Source of the DNA: Cornus controversa
Taxonomy: Eukaryota > Streptophyta > Magnoliopsida > Cornales > Cornaceae
Direction: 5' to 3'
Assembly (NCBI GenBank): GCA_026545225.1
Contig: CM048851.1
Coordinates: 34,561,956-34,625,955, forward strand
DNA length: 64,000 nucleotides
In this document: piece after piece, positions 46,711 to 58,779 of the stretch
How positions within the stretch are numbered: the first letter of the stretch is position 1
Layout: each line of letters begins with the position of its first letter
Translations under genes and position numbers: made by a program
Notes under the pieces: generated by a model
The model's database searches: none
Told to the model about the DNA's origin: nothing
The model's input: only the letters and a program-made list of their open reading frames with translations

Positions 46711-49520
46711 TCTATATATATATATATATACACTAGCGTATTGTCCGTGCCTACGGCACTATAAATCAAAAAATTATTGGATTGAAATAGAAGTTGATTT
46801 CATATAATCAACGTGTCAATAAACAAATATTTAAAAAACACCATTTGCATTAGCTATTGTTTAAAAAAAAAAAACAATGAAAGATAATTAAAGTTATATG
46901 TTCATATTATAAGTATATAATAAATCCATTGAATAAAAAGAGACAGGAAAAACTAATTAAAGCTGAAAGCACCATCTACAACTAAAGAAAAAATCGGGGA
47001 TTAATAAAAATCTAATAGCCACTACCAATAATAGATTTTTTCTTTTTATATACAAAAAATTCACTAAAATATTATTCTTTTTTGCACATTTTACTCTATA
47101 ATATTATATCTTCTAATAATATTGGAAGTGTTTGCATTTAAACTATGTTGATCTCTCGCTTTCTCAAAAAAAAATTTAAACAAAAATCTTTTGACCATCA
47201 CTTTATTATAACATGAAGTGGATTGCAGTTAATACTAATTAAAGATAAAAACGCTATCACAACTAATAAAAAAATAAAAATTTATTATGATTTCTGATAT
47301 TTTAAAGGGTGCTTTAAATGCCAGATAAAACAAAATGAGACTTTTTTACACTAACACAAACTAACAAAATTAGAAGATAGGAAAGGTACATGCAAAGCAG
47401 TTGAGTAAATCATGGCTTAAAAATAATTGAAAGAAAACTTGTCTTCTCAATAGATTGATCATTTTATTGGACACTGGTCTCCATGAAATAAATCCTACAT
47501 CATAATTTAAAATTCAATTTATCAATTTCAAATAAATGCTAACACTAAATTCAAATGGCCTTAATATAAACTCTTAAGACTCTAAATTCATAATCAGAAC
47601 CCTATACTTAAAACCTGTATGGCTACATTCATGATATAAGGAATTTTAAATATAGATACTGCAGTGACTACATATATAGAGATCAGGGAAGATGGCTTTT
47701 CCACTTGAGCATTTTTTTTTAAGAAAAGCCCACAAAGCTGCACAACATTTTTTTTTCAAATAAAAAACTTATGATGCATAAAGGTTAATGTAGCAACAAA
47801 TTAAGAACATCAACCTTTATTATCAAGAAAAGGGAACAATTTAAGTGCAATCACATATGACCATATAAAAATAAATAAATAAAAACCATCAGCTTTAAGT
47901 GCAATACTAAGTAACTGGTAAAACTCAACGGCACAAAATCTCATAAGAAAGAACTAAAATTGTTTTACTTTCCATCTTTAATTTATTGACTTTTTTTTCT
48001 TCTCTTCTTCTTCTATTTCAATCTTCAACCTATGAACTTCCATGGGTAAAATAATAAACTGATGCATTTCATCATCTTTACATGCTTTTCTTTTCTTGAG
48101 TGATGTCCTCGATTGCGTGAGAGAGTGATACAGAAATTGAGTGATGTAGAGAGAGAGAGCCACACGTGGGAGAGAGAAAGAGAGCGGAAAGCTTGTTGAG
48201 TACGGTGGTAGGTGAGTTGAGGTGGTGCATGGTGAGTGCAGTGGTGATGACTGTGGTGACGGTGGCTGTGAGAGAGTTGTTGAAAATGAGCTGGAACCCT
48301 CAAATGGAAGCTTGATGCTATGCATGCTGCACTGGAAACATCTCTATCTAGGAACTGAACAAAAATTAGAAGTACACAAAAGAAAGAACACACAAAAGAA
48401 GCACACCAAAAAAAAGTACACAAAAAAAGAGCACTGGTTTTTTCCTCTATTAAATTAGAAGCACACAAAAGAAAGAGCAACTGAACAAAAATTAGTGGAT
48501 ATGATATTTTTGGAACAAATTTATTCAAAAACATTCCAAGGGTGCAATACAAGAATATTAAGTCAATAATTAAAGAGAAGATGTTGCACTGGCGACATGA
48601 ACCTAAGGACTCGAATAGAGGTATCAAGCCACCATCTTCTCAGGCCAAGCTACAACCACCGCCGGTCACTGCTGTTACTTTCCGAGCATGCACAACCACC
48701 ATTGAATATGAGAAGACCCAACTCCAACCTCCATCAACCACCGTGTGTGGCCATGCATGGTGAGCGTTGGGTGGAAATGGGTGCTCACAGTTGTGCTTGG
48801 AATGGTGGTGATGATGATGGCGAAGATGGTGGACAGTGCATGGTACCGGATGGTTAAGATGGAAGGTGGAAGTGGGTTTTCGACAATGAAGAGTGAAGAG
48901 GTGAGTGCTTGTGGCTCTTCTCGGTGGTGATGGTGAAGTCAGCTAGGATGACGATAGAAGTGGCTATTTTCGGGTGGAGCTCTGGCAGAAATGGTGGTGT
49001 ATTGAGGGCTGTGATGGTGGCCAAAAAGCTTGGAGATGATGGGTCTTCTCAGCCATGCTTCAGCGTCCAGTTTGTAGTGTGAGCACAACCATGCTCCACC
49101 CGAAACCCTGCACAGAGAGAGAGTGTGTGTGAGAGGGAAGTAGATAGAAGTGGGTCTTCTTGGGCGGAGTTCCGGCAGAAAATGGGGTGGTGATGGTGAA
49201 GCCGATCGACTGGGATATAGTTTTGGCTGTGGAGTATTTTGGCTGGAAAGTTTGGAAGAAATGGAGAGAGTGGTAGGTGGATGTGTATTATATGAGAGGT
49301 AGAGTAAAAGAGAGGGAGATGTTTAAATTTGAATTTAGGTGGGAGTGAATCATGACCGTTGATTGAAGATAGGGAGAGTAATTTTAGACCGTAGATAAGC
49401 ATATATATTTTGAACCATCAAATGAGTTTTTTAAGCAATTTTGACCGTTAGATGATGAAAAATTTTTGGGGGGAAATTCAAATGCAAAGGTAAAATGTTA
49501 TATAGATATTATAAAATATA
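46711..49520 (+). mobile_element. Possible Helitron-type insertion in unit B
   Basis: The segment has no counterpart in unit A. It begins TCTATATATATATA and then CACTAGCGTATTGTCCGTGCCTACGGCAC, resembling the 5' start of many plant Helitrons. It holds non-coding AT-rich DNA followed by GTGGTGATGG-rich stretches (48120-49250) whose open frames look like low complexity. A proper CTRR 3' end with a hairpin was not identified. The right limit near 49520 is where similarity to unit A resumes within about 150 bp. Class is tentative. Confidence 0.35.
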
Positions 49521-49639
49521 ATATATGTCCCCACTAAAATTAATAAAAAACTATACAATTCTCCTACTAAAATATTTGGCTCAAATTTAATTACTTTTTC
49601 TATATCCTTTTGAGATTATAAATATATAATTTCAAGAGC

Positions 49640-52160
49640 TAAATAATTGTTAATATTAAGTTATTTTGTATGACATGCATTATGTAATGATTCATTCTTT
49701 GTCTTAGAGAAATAAAAACTAATTTGTTTTAATCACTTTTTGAATAATGAAACTATAATACAACGTTTTTAAAATATTAAAACTCGTAGAGGACTATAAA
49801 AAAAAATATTTTTTAACAAGAGCACAATTAAAAATATACTCAATTATAGCCCCCTACTATGTCATGCAAGAGTTGTGTGCACATGAGAGTGGGCTATAAC
49901 ATGAAAGCAAGATTTATTCTAATTAGTGAGATTTGATATATACATTATTTTGTCTATTTTCCAAGAGTTCATAGCTTTCGAACATGCCTCTTAATTCCGT
50001 GAAGTCTTAGGTTCGAGTCTTTCACCTCTGTGTTTGTTCTCTAGTTTGGTGAGAATTAAACAAGCTCGTCTTGGTTTCCAAGTTTGCACCTGATTTTGAA
50101 GCAATTGGTGGTCCAACAAAAAAACATGCGAGCAATCATAGATCAATTTGCTTAATTTGTTCGTGATCTGGGTACATTTGATGAGAGGTGCACATCAATT
50201 TCTTCAAATAAACCAATACACAATTATAAATGAACTGTGCACAGTTACTATGTAGTAATTATGGTAGTGAATGAAGGTATAATTCTAAGTCATTGGTTGT
50301 TAATCCAGTACCGTTTAGTCGGGTGTTGAGTATTTGTAAAGCCTCTTTTTACGCGAGTTGAATAAAATTCAACTTGTGCTGCAAGAATAATTTTTAAAAA
50401 TTATTTACACTTTAGATGAATCGATTCTTAAATTTGAAATAACTTTATTACTAGAGCCAACTCTTTGAACTATAAAAAGAAATGTTACATATACACGATG
50501 CATATTTCTTCAATGGGTAAATATATGACTAATGTCTTGAAAAAAAAAAATACAAGTTACTTCTAGATCACATATATGTTTCTCTTACAAGACAGGAGGA
50601 GAAAGAAGAATATAGAAGTTATTGTCGAAAGTAATGGTAGAAAGGCATTTTGTATTTTCAATTAAATTTTTTTAATATATCATAGGAGATGGAGAGAGAA
50701 TATATCTGAACTCTGAAGTGAGGTGTACCACCTTATGTGCCTATTAAAGCCTAAATGAAGAAAGGATTGTCAACCATGTTGAAGTTGTGGTATTAATTAG
50801 GCCCACGTACTTGTGAGGACCCTCATCCTGCGTTACGATAATCCTCTGCATATGTGTTTCAACACATTTATTCTATTTTTTTATACAGTAATTTTTTTAC
50901 ACGTTAAATATGTTTTTTGACATATTAAATATCGTTGAAATATATAAATTTAATGTGTTAAAAAACCTTACTGCATAGTGCTGTTGAATAAAAGATTTGG
51001 GCTCTACGTGTGAAGTCTAAAAGTGAAAAGAGTAGTCAACTATGTTGAAGTTATGGTATTAATTAGACTAATGTGAATATCCAGGATTTAAAAGGCACCT
51101 AAGCTCAAGTTCAGGCTTATTCTTCAGTTACAAAATTTACGCCTTGACTCGAGGATAAGTGAATTGCGAGGTTTGCCATGACCCAAGAGGAATCTGAATG
51201 CGTGTGATGTGGGTGTGTATGAGCGTGGTGTGAATAGTCAAATTATATCCATATCAGTCCCGAGACAATCATAAATGATCATATGATTCAGGAAAAAATT
51301 TCACTATCATTCAAGAAGAAATAGTATATCGGTATAATAGAAATATTCGCACACTCTCTCATGAGAAGTCACACAACAACGGTAAAAAATGCTCGATCAC
51401 CCGTTTATTATATCTCTCTACTCTCACGACTTAACTCTCTCATGAGAATGCCTTTAGGGCCACATCTCTTTACACTTCTACCCACCCACTCTTTTCTTTT
51501 CTCACTTACTCCTCCATTCTCTTTTCTTCTTTACCTTCTCCACTCAACTCCATCCCTATTTATAGAGAGTTTCATACCCTAGCTTGGTGATCAAGTATAT
51601 AAATTCTTGTTGGACAACTAAGGCAACTACCTTGGGCTCAAGTATAGTTACTGTGGGTCAGTGACAGTATATAACAACATTACAATTTAAAACTCAACCA
51701 AATGAGAATTTGAGACAATCATACTCGAAGTTGGCTAATTGATTACGTTGAATCTTTGAATATTACAATGAAGATTAATTTGTAGTGAATGCTATCAACT
51801 AAGAACTAAGATTAATTAAGTTAGATGACGCTGTGAACTAAAGTTAAATTAGGTTAGAATAATCTAAGGTAGTGTTATGTGTGGTTAGAGACGCTTTTTC
51901 TTTTCATTCTTCTAAGCTTGTATTTATAGAGATTTCTCATTAAAAAAAGGACGATTTGGCTTCAAGTATTTCTCAACCAAACAGGTAGACTGTTATTATG
52001 TTAATATGCCTGTTGGCTAAAGCTAGAAAACTTTCATTTTTATGAAACCTCTTAGTCTTTCCTTCTTGCTCTCCAACATTTTTTTTTTTTTGTTGAATAT
52101 TTGGGCTTCTCTCTCCTCGTGTGGCAGCTTATGGTGCTTTCATTTTTGTGCCTACTGTCA
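49640..52160. other. Downstream spacer of unit B, no gene
   Basis: Collinear with unit A 22930-23380 and 28277-31690 once the copia and Mutator-like insertions are removed. It shows the uninterrupted sites of both (near 50180 and 50540). No coding feature seen. Confidence 0.6.
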
Positions 52161-52168
52161 GGTGATAA

Positions 52169-52702
52169 TAGGGCTGCAAATGAACTGAACCGAGCCAAGC
52201 TTTAGGTTACTCGGGCTCGGCTCGTTTGTTTATAGACTCTGCTCGGGCTCGGCTCAAGCTCGTGATTAATGCAAAAAATTGAGCTCGAGCTCGGGCTCGG
52301 TTCAGCTCGGCTCGTTTAAGAAAATAAATTTAAAATATTTAAATTCATTGTATTTTTAATTTTTTTTCTAGAAAGGATGCATGGTTAATTCAATTCCCAA
52401 ACATGACCAATGAACCTTAATTATAATTGATCTACTTATTTTTATATACATATTAATATACAGAAAGAGTGAAAAGTGATGTGTGTGATATAAGTTTATA
52501 TAAATAATAAAATATAATGAGCCTAAACGAGCCGAGCCTACACAAGTCGAGCCTAACACTGCTCGGGCTCGGCTCATTAATGAAACGAGCCTAAAAATTG
52601 GGCTCGAGCTCGGCTCGTTTCATTAAAGAATAAGCCCGAGCCGAGCCCTTAACGAGCTGAGCCCGAGCTGCTCACGAGCAACTCGGTTCATTTGCAGCCC
52701 TA
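52169..52702. mobile_element. hAT-type MITE with TCGGGCTCGGCTC repeats
   Basis: The 534-bp element is bounded by TAGGGCTGCAAATGAAC and TTCATTTGCAGCCCTA. A perfect 8-bp target duplication GGTGATAA lies at 52161-52168 and 52703-52710. Unit A carries one GGTGATAA (31690-31697) at the same place, the empty site. Subterminal CTCGGCTCG words on both sides are probable transposase-binding repeats (inference). Non-coding. Confidence 0.93.
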
Positions 52703-53437
52703 GGTGATAACACATCCAACTTTTTTGTAAAACCATTTTTGGCTTTCATTAAATTAGCCTTATCTCTAAGAGTCTGTTTGGTTGGCCTGTTTTGGTATTG
52801 GTTTTGTGTTATGTTTCAATTTTTTTGGCCCAAAACATGTTTGGCAAGTAGTGATATGATTTGAAAAGTCTAAAAAGAATATCAATTTTGGCCCAAAATC
52901 TGTATCACCAATTTGGTGATATTGTTATGCTTTTGGCTCAAATACATCAAACATACTGTAGCAGATCTATCACTAATTTCACTTAAGTACCAAACCGCAT
53001 CACATACAAAAACCATTTTGAAAACATGCATCTTCGTTCATTTCAATTGATATTTTTTCTCTCCTCTATTCTCTAGCAATTTGATGAAGGCAGCATGTAG
53101 AGCCCTAGATCTGTGAACTAAATCTGTTCTTCTCAATCCATTTGGCTCAATATTTGATTTGATTCGACCTTGTGAAGTAGATCTGTTTTTCTCTAGCGAT
53201 TAGATTAGATTATGTATGTTAGGCACAAATTCAGTTCACGCATTGGGTTTCTCTCTCTACCGAACCTGTACAATTACATCCATAATAGTTCGACATCCAT
53301 CAAAGTAGAGAGAGAAAGGAAGAGTAATATCTGCAACAACTTCGAGACACAAATGACAATTCTTTAAGTAGTGGTGGCATGGGGCACGACGATGTTGGCG
53401 CAATTCAGTGCCGTCACCGGCAACATCGTTGAGGTGA

Positions 53438-54604
53438 CCTGTTTACCTCGTCGCTGTACTTGAATACCTCGCTGTTGAGGTAATATTAGCCCCCCCCCCC
53501 CCTCTCTCTCTCCCCCCCCCCTCTCTCTCTCTCTCTCTCTTTATGTACACCCATAGATTATATATTGATATATGTATATGTATATGTACACAGCTGTGTG
53601 TGGTTGTAGATGTTAATACCTAAATAAAAATTTTATCATTGGGTGAAATTCTACTAGTCTAGGGTTTCTATGCAGAATTTTATGTTGCTTTATGCAAATT
53701 TGGATCGAATCTGGCACTTTTGTGAGACCCATTATTTAATTTTGATCTTTTTGAGAGTGATTTTAAACCATTTTTCCTTTGTTAGATCTTGTGTTTTCCT
53801 ATTCGATTCAAATTGTTTGAAGCCCTAAACTAACTCACTGTTTGGTTACCGAGAAAACAAGGGAAAGGAGGCTTTCAAGAGAGCTTTGTTGGTACTTTTT
53901 TATTATTTCCTTGGGAGTAAGGCTTTCAAGAGAGCTTGCAATGAATTCTTTTTTGTTTTGTTGTCTGTATTCAAACCGTTGGATTAAGGGATTTGCTAAA
54001 GGATTCATTTAGATCTCAAAAACTATATCAGTTATGAATTATTTAGATTTCAAAACTGTCTCAATCAGTAAATGAGAGGCTCTTGAGAGCGTCATTATTT
54101 TTTGTTCATCTAATTCATAAAGGAACTAAAAAGAAAATGGAAAAGCCCAAATGCACCATAGTATAAGAAATTTTTGAACAAGTTAAAATGTTCTCTTCAG
54201 TTTGTTGCTCTAGTACTTTTAAATGAAAAACATAATATTAAGTAGTACATTACTTCTGAAGCCTTAGTCTATGAGAATATCCATTGGAGCTTAATTTTCA
54301 TATTGTTTTGAATGATATGATTTTGTGATTATTCATTATGAGGGTGTTGAACATTGAACTGTGTTTAGATTCTGGAGTTGGCTGGAAATGCTACAAGAGA
54401 CAACAAGAAGAATAGAATTATACCAAGGCATGTACTCTTAGCTATAAGGAATGATGAAGAGCTTGGGAAGCTTCTTGCTGGTGTGACAATTGCTCATGGA
54501 GGTGTCCTTCCAAACATCAATCCAATTCTTCTTCGAAAGAAGTCTCAGGCAAGGAAGGAACCCAAGTCTCCCTCCAAGGCCACCAAGTTCCCAAGAAGGC
54601 TTGA
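53438..54604 (+). pseudogene. Captured histone H2A.W gene fragment
   Basis: Exon 1 is cut down to its end (53438-53479, reading PVYLVAVLEYLAVE), with an in-frame stop just before and two small deletions in the GTGA-like segment. A GT-AG intron of 889 bp follows (53480-54368, GTAATATT...TGTTTAG), then exon 2 (54369-54604): [38 protein letters not shown], and a tail with SPSK. The SPKK-type tail is the mark of plant H2A.W, which binds linker DNA in heterochromatin. One base is lost near 54592, changing SPKKA-stop into FPRR and reading past the original TGA at 54602-54604. The first half of the histone fold is missing, so no working histone can be made. The intron shows that DNA, not mRNA, was captured. 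Confidence 0.88.
53492..53541. repeat. C-run and (CT)n microsatellite in the H2A.W intron
   Basis: C-tracts alternate with CTCTCT runs. Low-complexity; may also be a place of sequencing error. Confidence 0.85.
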
Positions 54605-55009
54605 CTTTAAAGAAAATGTTTGCGAATTTTTAGTTTGATCTGTATGTAAGTAATATCATTCTCTGTTGTTTCCACTCAGGATAGTTTCATGTTGGTAGTT
54701 TTTAGGATGATTGTAATATGTGTCTTTTATGTATCTGTTGGAACATCTTTTGTTTTGACTGTTGAATGCACAAAACGAAATTGTTCTCACTTTTCAACAA
54801 ATTGTTCTGCTTCATGAATTTTTGTTTGTCTAAATGTAGTTAGAGTTAGGCAATTGTGGTTGATTGGTTTGAAATTCAAATGGAAGGTTCTGGTTCCCTA
54901 CATAAATTGATTGGATTGTGTATTAAGATGGGAGGGAAGTGTTGATTAAATCAGTTCTTTCTACTCTTACTGAATATTCAATGCAATCTCTTGAGAAGTA
55001 GAATTAAGA

Positions 55010-55205
55010 ACTTTTGGTGGAGTGATAAAGGGGTGAGTTCTAAATTAAAAGGATTTATGAGACAAATTGTGTGAGGTTTAGGAAGGAGACTTATTCTTTA
55101 GAGATGTTGAAGCTCTAAATCTTGTATGGTTACCAAAATTGCCATGGAGGTTTAAATTGGGGGCTGCTGATTCTTTATTATACAGGAAGGAGAATCAATT
55201 GGATT
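55010..55205 (+). pseudogene. LINE reverse transcriptase 3' scrap
   Basis: The + strand reads NFWW-like text, then DKLCE, FFRDVEALNLVWLPKLPWRF and ADSLLYRKENQ with several stops. This matches the conserved region after the RT domain in plant non-LTR retrotransposons, where the usual text is FRDLEALNLALLAKQ. Only about 65 codons remain. It lies inside the histone-carrying element. Confidence 0.6.
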
Positions 55206-55896
55206 TCCAGTGATTTTTCAATAATTGCTTCCGCTTTTGGTGTCACAGCTTGTATTGATGCCTCGAGGTTGGAAATTAATCCCCATTATGTATAGTAAAT
55301 ATGTCAAAAAGCTTAAAGAAGTTGGAGTTCCTATCATCTAAGTTGCCCAGGTTATTGGATAGTGTTGTTTGCCAGACTTAATCAATTTTTTTTTTAAATA
55401 TCATAACAATGCTTTGTAAATTTTTTATAAAAATATTAACAAGACTTGTCAATTTCAATGTTTTTGAGATTTCAACAAATGACTTGAAGCAAAAAACATA
55501 CAAAATATTTTTGGCAACAGTTTGATCTACCAAATGTAATTTTAGTGTTTTGGTATCAAATTTTTCATAACACATTGACGTTACCAAACATGTTATACAT
55601 TTTCTGTTTTTGTAAATAATGAAACAAAACAATATTACCACATGCGTTGTCAATTAATATTCAAAACACTAATATAACATAACACATGTTATGTTATTTG
55701 CTAAAACAAATACCAATATCAAAACACTCATCCAAACAGAGCCTAAGTAGGCCCAAAACAAGAACAATGTTCAATGATGTTAAGGTTATATCCCGTTCGT
55801 TTTAATTATATCAGGTTCATTTTAATTTTGACTTGACATTAAATCACACAAACAATGAATTTATATAGCAAAAATGAGGATCTTAAAGTGGATGAT

Positions 55897-56357
55897 AGGG
55901 GTGACTAGAAGAGCGTTCGAGCTTGAGTCAAGCTTGTACAAGAGCGTTCGAGCTCAGTTCATACAAGAGTGTTCGAGCTTGAGTCTAGCACACACAACTC
56001 GAATATTATCCATTAAACTCGAGCATAACTCGTTTGCTAGTTTAATTAATAAACTTCAATTCAAATCTCGAGCATGATATCAATAATTTTAAGAAGAAAA
56101 AATAACTATAAATTCAAGCAATACCTTACAAACGAGCCATATTAACGAGTCTTTTATCAAATTTATTCATGAACACCTGTACATAAACATTTTTACAATC
56201 CTAATGACCCAAGCCATAGATTTTTTAGGCTCAAGTCATTTATCAAAGCAGCTTAAAAATCGAGCTTGGCTTGTTTACACAACAATAAGCTTGAGATGAG
56301 TTTTAATCAAGCTCAACTCAGTCTGTTTAGGAATAACTTGTCTTGTTTGCAACCCTA
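55897..56357. mobile_element. hAT-like MITE shared by both units (copy in B)
   Basis: Bounded by TAGGGGTGACTAG and GTTTGCAACCCTA, with CGAGCTTGAGTCAAGCT-type words inside. Homologous to 31904-32365 in unit A. Present in both units, so older than the duplication. Confidence 0.55.
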
Positions 56358-57730
56358 CAACAAAGTTTATTTTATTTTATTTTATCATTAATAGGCATTG
56401 ATCACTCCTAATTTTCTCCTTAAATATAAAAAAATGACAATTCTTACAGACCATTTGGTTTTTGAACTGTGATAGTTATATTGTCACCCTTTACAATTGA
56501 AGAGAGTTTTCTTGGGCATGGTTTTGATAATTAGGTTAAACCTACTTGTGCGCTTCAGGAGTTCATTCCTTCTACAGAGCAACTGAACTGAAGTTAATGT
56601 GAATGAGAATTTTTGCAAAACAGAGCTGTTAGGGAGGCATGTGATTAATTTTTGTTTGGCCTGTTTTTGGTAAAAGTGACATATTTCTAGATTGGATGAA
56701 GTATGCATGGAAAATATATAATGTAAAGAACAATCCTTTTCCATACTAATTCACTGATGGTTTTCCTGTCTACCAGTACCAGGATAATAAAATGAAATGA
56801 AATCCAACTGAAACCACTTCTTTGATTCCCAAACAGGTCATAGAAGTTTGAATATGAATGTATCAAATATTTGGATAGTTTATTGGAAGAACAAGTATAA
56901 GATGGATGGGATCTTCATTTCTGGATATTGTCCTTTGCTTAATCAAGCAAGTAACATGACATGCCCTAATGGTTCCCATGGCCACATTTGGGCCCTCTAA
57001 AGTTGGAACCCAAATGAGTGTCAATGCCTTCTCCACCAAAGTCCAAATCCAAAAACTGAACATACTTTCTATTGCCAGACATTAATCAAACTCAGGTGAA
57101 AACCCAAAAGGTAAACAGACTTTAAATGGCTAGACATTAAGTTTAAATTGTTGGGCTCCGTTTATCATTTATCTACTCAAGTTTGAATTAATTTTGAAAT
57201 TGGCTTGGGTTGTTTGCAAACTTATTTGACTTAGCTTGTGAGTTTATGAAAATATTATTATTTAAAATATGTTTTTATATAATCAAAATTTTGTTTTCTT
57301 TTACTTTTATAATCAATTTTACAATTATTAAAAAAACAATTAGACATGAATTTATGAATAAAGCAAACAAGTGGAACATATATGGTATAACCTCTATAAA
57401 TTAATACTTAATAAATTAATAATCTTTTTTAAATAACTAAAATAATAATTTCGTTAAATTTATAAAATAATACTTTTCAAAAACTTCCTTATATATTTCT
57501 ATAGGCCCCACTTAGAGTAACTCTATTGGACTCGCTGAGAGATTGATTTATAGTTTTTTCGGCCAGCCTATGCTTATAATGAGCTGGCTAAATTTGTGGG
57601 CCCCATATGGGGCTCGTGATTGAACTGGGGGTAGTTGCATCTATGAGCTCGACCTTTTTTTATTTAATTTTTTATTAGGCACGTGAGTTGCACAATATAT
57701 ATATATATTTTTTTGTTTTATCTGACGAGG
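56358..57730. other. Tail spacer of unit B, no gene
   Basis: Collinear with 32366-33600. No conserved open frame. It ends near the CACGTGAGTTGCACAAT word. Confidence 0.55.
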
Positions 57731-57739
57731 GAACAAATC

Positions 57740-58113
57740 AATAATCTCTTTTAACTTTTTCAAGCACTGACAGCTTTATTGGAAGACAATAGAAAGGCCC
57801 TTATCTTTAATGGCAACATCCCATGTTAGAAGGCATAATGAGTGATGGATGTAGGTCTTATCAACTTTTATGAGATCAAATAATTGAACATGCTAAACAA
57901 TATCCAAATTTCTCCGGTACTATTAATTAAATATGATGAGATTAAATATTTAGATTGGATACCTCATACCCGACTGTTCTGTATTTGGGTCTCTTAACAA
58001 CGAGAATAGCATGAAAAGGTTTGCATCATTCAGGTCAACACCACAGTACACCAATCTAATTAAGTTAACATTATCAAACTTCATATAGTTTCTTTTCATA
58101 TTAATTACTTATA
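57740..58113 (+). repeat. Truncated tandem unit C
   Basis: Positions 57754-57910 align with 14624-14770 of unit A (CACTGACAGCTTTATTG, GCATAATGAGTGATGGATGTAG). Positions 57915-58110 align with 17455-17635 (TATTTGGGTCTCTTAACAACGAG, ACACCACAGTACACCAATCTAATTAAGTT). About 2.7 kb between them is deleted. Similarity stops at 58113, where retrotransposon-related sequence begins. It shows that the array continued beyond unit B. Confidence 0.75.
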
Positions 58114-58175
58114 GGTGCAGAAAAATTGTCACCACACTTAGAAGAAATCTCTCCTTATTTTTTTTATTCAAAAAG

Positions 58176-58445
58176 CGAACTACCTTTTCATTTACCTTCT
58201 CCTCCTTATATAATTTTTTTGGATACATTAATTTTGCCTGTAATTGTTCCACCCTTTTCGTAGGTTTGATGAATTTCTGTCTTGGTTTAATGTGGGGATT
58301 CAGATGAAGAAGCGATCCCTCTTTTCATTTACCTTCCCCTCCTTATATAATTTTCTGAATACATTAATTGTGCTTGTAATTGTTCCACCATTTTCGTAGG
58401 CTTGATGAATTTCTACCTTGGTTTAATGTGGGGATTCAGCATCTG
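58176..58445. repeat. 136-bp tandem duplication
   Basis: Two adjacent copies with CTTTTCATTTACCTTC, CTCCTTATATAATTTT, GTAATTGTTCCACC and TTTAATGTGGGGATTCAG. It could lie in the LTR or in the leader of the extra ORF. Confidence 0.85.
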
Positions 58446-58779
58446 GTTTTGTAATTAAAGGGGAAATTTAAATCTTCCCTTGTGGTTTCGCCGCCTAGCG
58501 ATGGGTGACTTGGATGGTGGCCCATCATTTGTGACGTGGCTGCTATGTGTACTCGTTATTTCCATCTGTCATCCAATGCCGGGTATTTTCCTCCGCCACA
58601 CTTTGCCCCTAAAAATTCCTTTCAATTTTAGTTGAATTTGAAAGGGTTTTTTTATTATGGGTGACGCTTCGTCTAGTTTGATTGATGTTGTTTGGGTTTC
58701 GTGCCCCTGGTGGCCGCTGCAATGTCATTTCTCCATAAATGCCTATATTTTCCTTGTGTCTTCTTCAAATGCTTTCTAG

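Larger units (their letters stand above)
52771..55742. mobile_element. TIR element carrying host gene fragments (Pack-type, hAT-like)
   Basis: A 2972-bp insertion has imperfect TIRs of about 35 bp: left AGTCTGTTTGGTTGGCCTG, and the reverse complement of the right end GCTCTGTTTGGATGAGTG, then TTTTGRTATTGG on both sides. CTAAG is duplicated at 52766-52770 and 55743-55747. Unit A has the empty site near 31764-31772. Inside are a fragment of a histone H2A.W gene with its intron and a LINE scrap; no transposase. The duplication could be longer but degenerate, so the superfamily (hAT or other) is not settled. Confidence 0.8.
33750..57730 (+). repeat. Tandem unit B of the UGT array
   Basis: Same order of landmarks as unit A: head, MITE, UGT, spacer, tail. 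It is lengthened by insertions not found in unit A: hAT MITE (37574), repeat pair (38264-39889), solo LTR (40214-42857), solo LTR (43327-44082), possible Helitron (46711 to about 49520), hAT MITE (52169-52702) and the histone-carrying element (52771-55742). The UGT genes of A and B start 23,884 bp apart. Confidence 0.85.

Noticed and set aside
48025..48857. Genes in the GTGG/CACC-rich region of unit B
   Set aside because: The overlapping frames on both strands are low complexity, lack motifs, and lie in a segment missing from unit A.
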